From JAOPZW01 sp963803375 (GTDB lineage Bacteria; Actinomycetota; Thermoleophilia; Solirubrobacterales; Solirubrobacteraceae), in the NCBI GenBank assembly GCA_963803375.1, contig CAWDMB010000016.1, positions 186,001 to 250,000 on the forward strand: 64,000 nt of DNA. The letters run 5' to 3'. Numbering within the stretch: the first letter of the stretch is position 1; each line of letters starts with the position of its first letter. The position numbers and the translations under genes were made by a program. Of this stretch, positions 61,847 to 64,000 are shown one piece after another. The notes beneath the pieces were generated by a model. That model made no database searches, was not told the origin of the DNA, and saw only the letters and a list, made by a program, of their open reading frames with translations.

Positions 61847-64000
61847 ATGGCCACCTGCCTCGTGACCGGTGGCGCCGGCTTCCTGGGCTCGCATCTGTGC
61901 GACGAGCTGCTGCGCCGGCGCCATCGCGTCATCTGCGTCGACAACCTCGAGACCGGGTCGTTGGCGAACATCGAGCACATCCGCGTCCCGGAGTTCGTCC
62001 ACCTCAACCTCGACATCACGGACCCGTACACCGTCGACGAGCCGGTCGACATCGTCTACCACGCGGCGTCGCCGGCGTCGCCGATCGACTACCTGCGCCT
62101 GCCGCTGCACACGCTCAAGGTCGGGTCCTACGGGACGCACCACACGCTCGGGCTGGCCAAGCGGCACCGGGCGCGCTTTCTCATCTTCTCGACCTCCGAG
62201 GTCTATGGCGACCCGAAGGTGCACCCGCAGACCGAGGACTACTGGGGCCACGTCAACCCGATCGGCCCGCGCGGCGTCTACGACGAGGCCAAGCGCTACG
62301 CCGAGGCGCTGACGATGGCCTACCACCGCCAGCAGGGCGTGGACACGGCCATCGTCCGGATCTTCAACTCGGTCCTGGCCGACGAGCAGGTCCTCTACGA
62401 CGACGGCCGCGAGCTGCACCGCGAGACCGCCGCCGAGCTGGGTCAACGGCTGGCGAGCCGCGCTGTGGCGGCAGGGTACGTGCCCGCCTTCGGGCCGAGC
62501 GGTTGGATGCTGTCCACCGCGGAGCTCACGCCGGCCTTCGAGTACCCGACGGACGGCTTCTCGGTGCCCTCGTTCGGCGAGGACGGAGCGATGCTCGCGA
62601 CAGAGCCGACGGCATTCATCGGCCACCCGACCGACGAGCGCTGCTACGAGGTGCGAACCCGCTACGGCCGCTCGATCCGCGTCACCGGCCACCACTCGAT
62701 CTTCGTCGAAGGGCGTGACGGCGAGCCCACCCCGAAGCCCGTCGAGGAGCTCGAGGTGGGCGACCACGTCGCGATCGCCGGGCGGCTCGACGTGCCCGAG
62801 CGCAACCGCCGCGCCGTCTCGATGCTCGAGGTCTGGCGCCACGCCGAGCTCGACCCGTGGGACCTGCTCGTCGAAGTCCCAGGTCTCGGCGCGACCGCGT
62901 GGGAGCATCGCCGCGACCTGTTCGGCCTGCTCGTCAGCGAGGGTCGCAACGAGGGCCGGAACCGGCGCAACGCAGCATGGGCGAAGCTCATCCGCATGCG
63001 GGAGACCCACCGGGTACCGCTGCCGTGCCTGCGCCGTATGGGGCACGAGATACCCGACGGCGCGCTCGTGCGCCGGCGCAGCGGCAACGTCGCCCTGCCC
63101 GCGCGGGTCGAGGTCACCGACGGCCTGCTCTGGCTGCTGGGCCTCTGGGTGGCCGAGGGGTCGTGGCACGAGAGCGCTCACGACGCGTTCATCACGATCA
63201 GCGCCGACGCGGGGCTTCTGGCTCGAGCTGCGGCGGTCATCGAGCGCGAGCTCGGGCTGCATGTCGTCTGGGCGCCCGCCACCGCGGCGCGGTCGGCCGC
63301 CATCTTCGTCCACGCCAGGTTGCTCCTGGAGCTGCTCGCGTTCCTCGGCTTCGGCGCCGGGCGCAAGCGCATCCCGGGCTGGATCCTGGGCTTGCCGCTG
63401 AGCCGCCTGAAGTGGTTCATCGAGGGCTATCGCGAGGGCGACGGCGTGCACTCGGGCGCCAACGTCGGTGTGCGCCATTGCTTCAGCACCGTCCACGAGG
63501 AGCTCAAGAACGACCTCGTCGTCGCGTTGGCGCGTTTCGGGCTCGTGCCCTCGGTCGGCCGCTACGAGACGACGTGCCGGCCGCGTGGGGGCGAGCGGCG
63601 GTTCCCGTTCTGGCTGCTCACCGTCGCCAATGCGATGCCCTGGAGTCCGCTCGCGTGGGACGGAGGCGTCACACAGCGGCTCAACGCCCGTCGGACGGGG
63701 GACCTCGTGTGGGCGAGGGTCAGCGAGGTCCGCGAGGTCGCGGCCACGGATCTCGTCTACGACTTCTCGGTGCCGGGATTCGAGAACTTCTGGGCCGGGA
63801 CGGGCGTGATGGCGAAGAACACCTACGGTGCCAAGATGCGCGCCCACGACGGCCGCGCGATCCCGACCTTCCTGCGCCAGGCGCTCACCGACCGGCCGAT
63901 CACGGTCTTCGGCGACGGCGGCCAGACGCGGTCGTTCTGCTACGTCGACGACCTCATCCGCGGCATCATCGCGCTCGCCGAGTCTGGCGAGCACGATCCC
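61847..64000 (+). CDS. UDP-glucuronate decarboxylase-like epimerase, intein-interrupted, 3' end outside window
   Basis: Extended SDR/epimerase: VTGGAGFLGSH (GGxGxxG, residues 7-15), STSEVYGDP with the active Ser region, and YDEAKRYAE (Tyr145, Lys149). The host sequence IVRIFN (to residue 174) is interrupted at 62369 and resumes at 63821 with TYGAKMRAHDGRAI, then PITVFGDGGQTRSFCYVDDL, the order seen in UXS/nucleotide-sugar decarboxylases. Probable reaction: UDP-glucuronate to UDP-xylose, or a related conversion for cell-surface sugars. The frame is open from ATG 61847 to the window end, 718 codons including the intein. Confidence 0.88.
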   Translation, partial: MATCLVTGGAGFLGSHLCDELLRRRHRVICVDNLETGSLANIEHIRVPEFVHLNLDITDPYTVDEPVDIVYHAASPASPIDYLRLPLHTLKVGSYGTHHTLGLAKRHRARFLIFSTSEVYGDPKVHPQTEDYWGHVNPIGPRGVYDEAKRYAEALTMAYHRQQGVDTAIVRIFNSVLADEQVLYDDGRELHRETAAELGQRLASRAVAAGYVPAFGPSGWMLSTAELTPAFEYPTDGFSVPSFGEDGAMLATEPTAFIGHPTDERCYEVRTRYGRSIRVTGHHSIFVEGRDGEPTPKPVEELEVGDHVAIAGRLDVPERNRRAVSMLEVWRHAELDPWDLLVEVPGLGATAWEHRRDLFGLLVSEGRNEGRNRRNAAWAKLIRMRETHRVPLPCLRRMGHEIPDGALVRRRSGNVALPARVEVTDGLLWLLGLWVAEGSWHESAHDAFITISADAGLLARAAAVIERELGLHVVWAPATAARSAAIFVHARLLLELLAFLGFGAGRKRIPGWILGLPLSRLKWFIEGYREGDGVHSGANVGVRHCFSTVHEELKNDLVVALARFGLVPSVGRYETTCRPRGGERRFPFWLLTVANAMPWSPLAWDGGVTQRLNARRTGDLVWARVSEVREVAATDLVYDFSVPGFENFWAGTGVMAKNTYGAKMRAHDGRAIPTFLRQALTDRPITVFGDGGQTRSFCYVDDLIRGIIALAESGEHDP
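62369..63820 (+). other. intein with LAGLIDADG-type homing endonuclease region
   Basis: A 484-residue in-frame insertion. Splicing features: Ser at position 1 (SVLADEQVLYDDGRE), block B-like GRSIRVTGHHSIFVEG, C-terminal VYDFSVPGFENFWAGTG and VMAKN before Thr+1. The usual penultimate His is Lys here. The middle has dodecapeptide-like motifs (LLGLWVAEGSW; WFIEGYREGDG) and a possible further copy (LFGLLVSEGRN), typical of homing endonucleases. The site, between IFN and TYG of the epimerase, is a highly conserved substrate-binding stretch, as is usual for inteins. Confidence 0.85.

Noticed and set aside
61498..62718. Overlapping frame across the epimerase start
   Set aside because: It runs out of phase with the epimerase and intein, which show clear motifs in the other frame.

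Overview
The window comes from a very GC-rich chromosome with strong G/C preference at third codon positions, leaderless-looking starts and many GTG/TTG starts. The gene content fits a soil actinobacterium, and I would guess Thermoleophilia/Solirubrobacterales (Conexibacter- or Solirubrobacter-like). Supporting genes include a split acyl-CoA carboxylase with a separate small subunit, an ECF42-type sigma factor with its DGPF partner, a MoaD-MoaE fusion, an AAC(2')-like acetyltransferase and a RepSA-type integrated element. The species assignment is inference; no 16S rRNA gene is present.

Layout. (1) 1-10.7 kb is redox and accessory DNA: a flavin oxidoreductase, a frameshifted multicopper oxidase with two heavy-metal-binding motifs, an MFS exporter, two intact zinc alcohol dehydrogenases and a RibD-type reductase. 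These are separated by gene debris: short-chain dehydrogenase, DUF2255, zinc-ribbon, cupin, Panacea-like and alcohol dehydrogenase fragments. (2) 10.88-20.2 kb is an integrated element bounded by a 45-bp direct repeat of the 3' half of tRNA-Phe. It carries tyrosine integrase, excisionase-like protein, RepSA-like rolling-circle initiator, XRE repressor, CutA, and a cargo of a cytoplasmic trypsin-like protease followed by a 1004-residue helical-repeat/PIN-like protein and a small helical protein. This cargo is the best candidate in the window for an undescribed (probably defence) system.

(3) 20.2-32.4 kb holds tRNA-Phe, envelope enzymes (M23, M14 and NlpC/P60 peptidases), a lipase-like hydrolase, an MrfA-like helicase, glycerate kinase, a LigC-like ligase, a DtxR/MntR regulator and an aminotransferase. 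(4) 32.5-43.8 kb is core metabolism: sucCD, a HAD/MBL gene pair split by a 177-bp palindromic element, acyl-CoA carboxylase alpha chain, and a compact sulfate-assimilation operon (sulfite reductase, cysH, cysD, cysN). (5) 43.9-48.9 kb is a cassette of two very large uncharacterised proteins. (6) 48.9-61.8 kb holds a PLP decarboxylase, ECF42 sigma/DGPF pair, acyl-CoA carboxylase beta and epsilon-like subunits, glycosyltransferase, AAC(2')-like enzyme, acyl-CoA mutase large subunit, MoaD-MoaE fusion, serine hydrolase and ferritin. (7) The window ends inside a UDP-glucuronate-decarboxylase-like gene interrupted by a 484-residue intein with homing-endonuclease motifs.

Several otherwise healthy genes carry single-base frame breaks (multicopper oxidase, VOC-tautomerase, the first large cassette gene, possibly cysN). 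Either these are real lesions or the assembly has residual indel errors; the sequence alone cannot decide.
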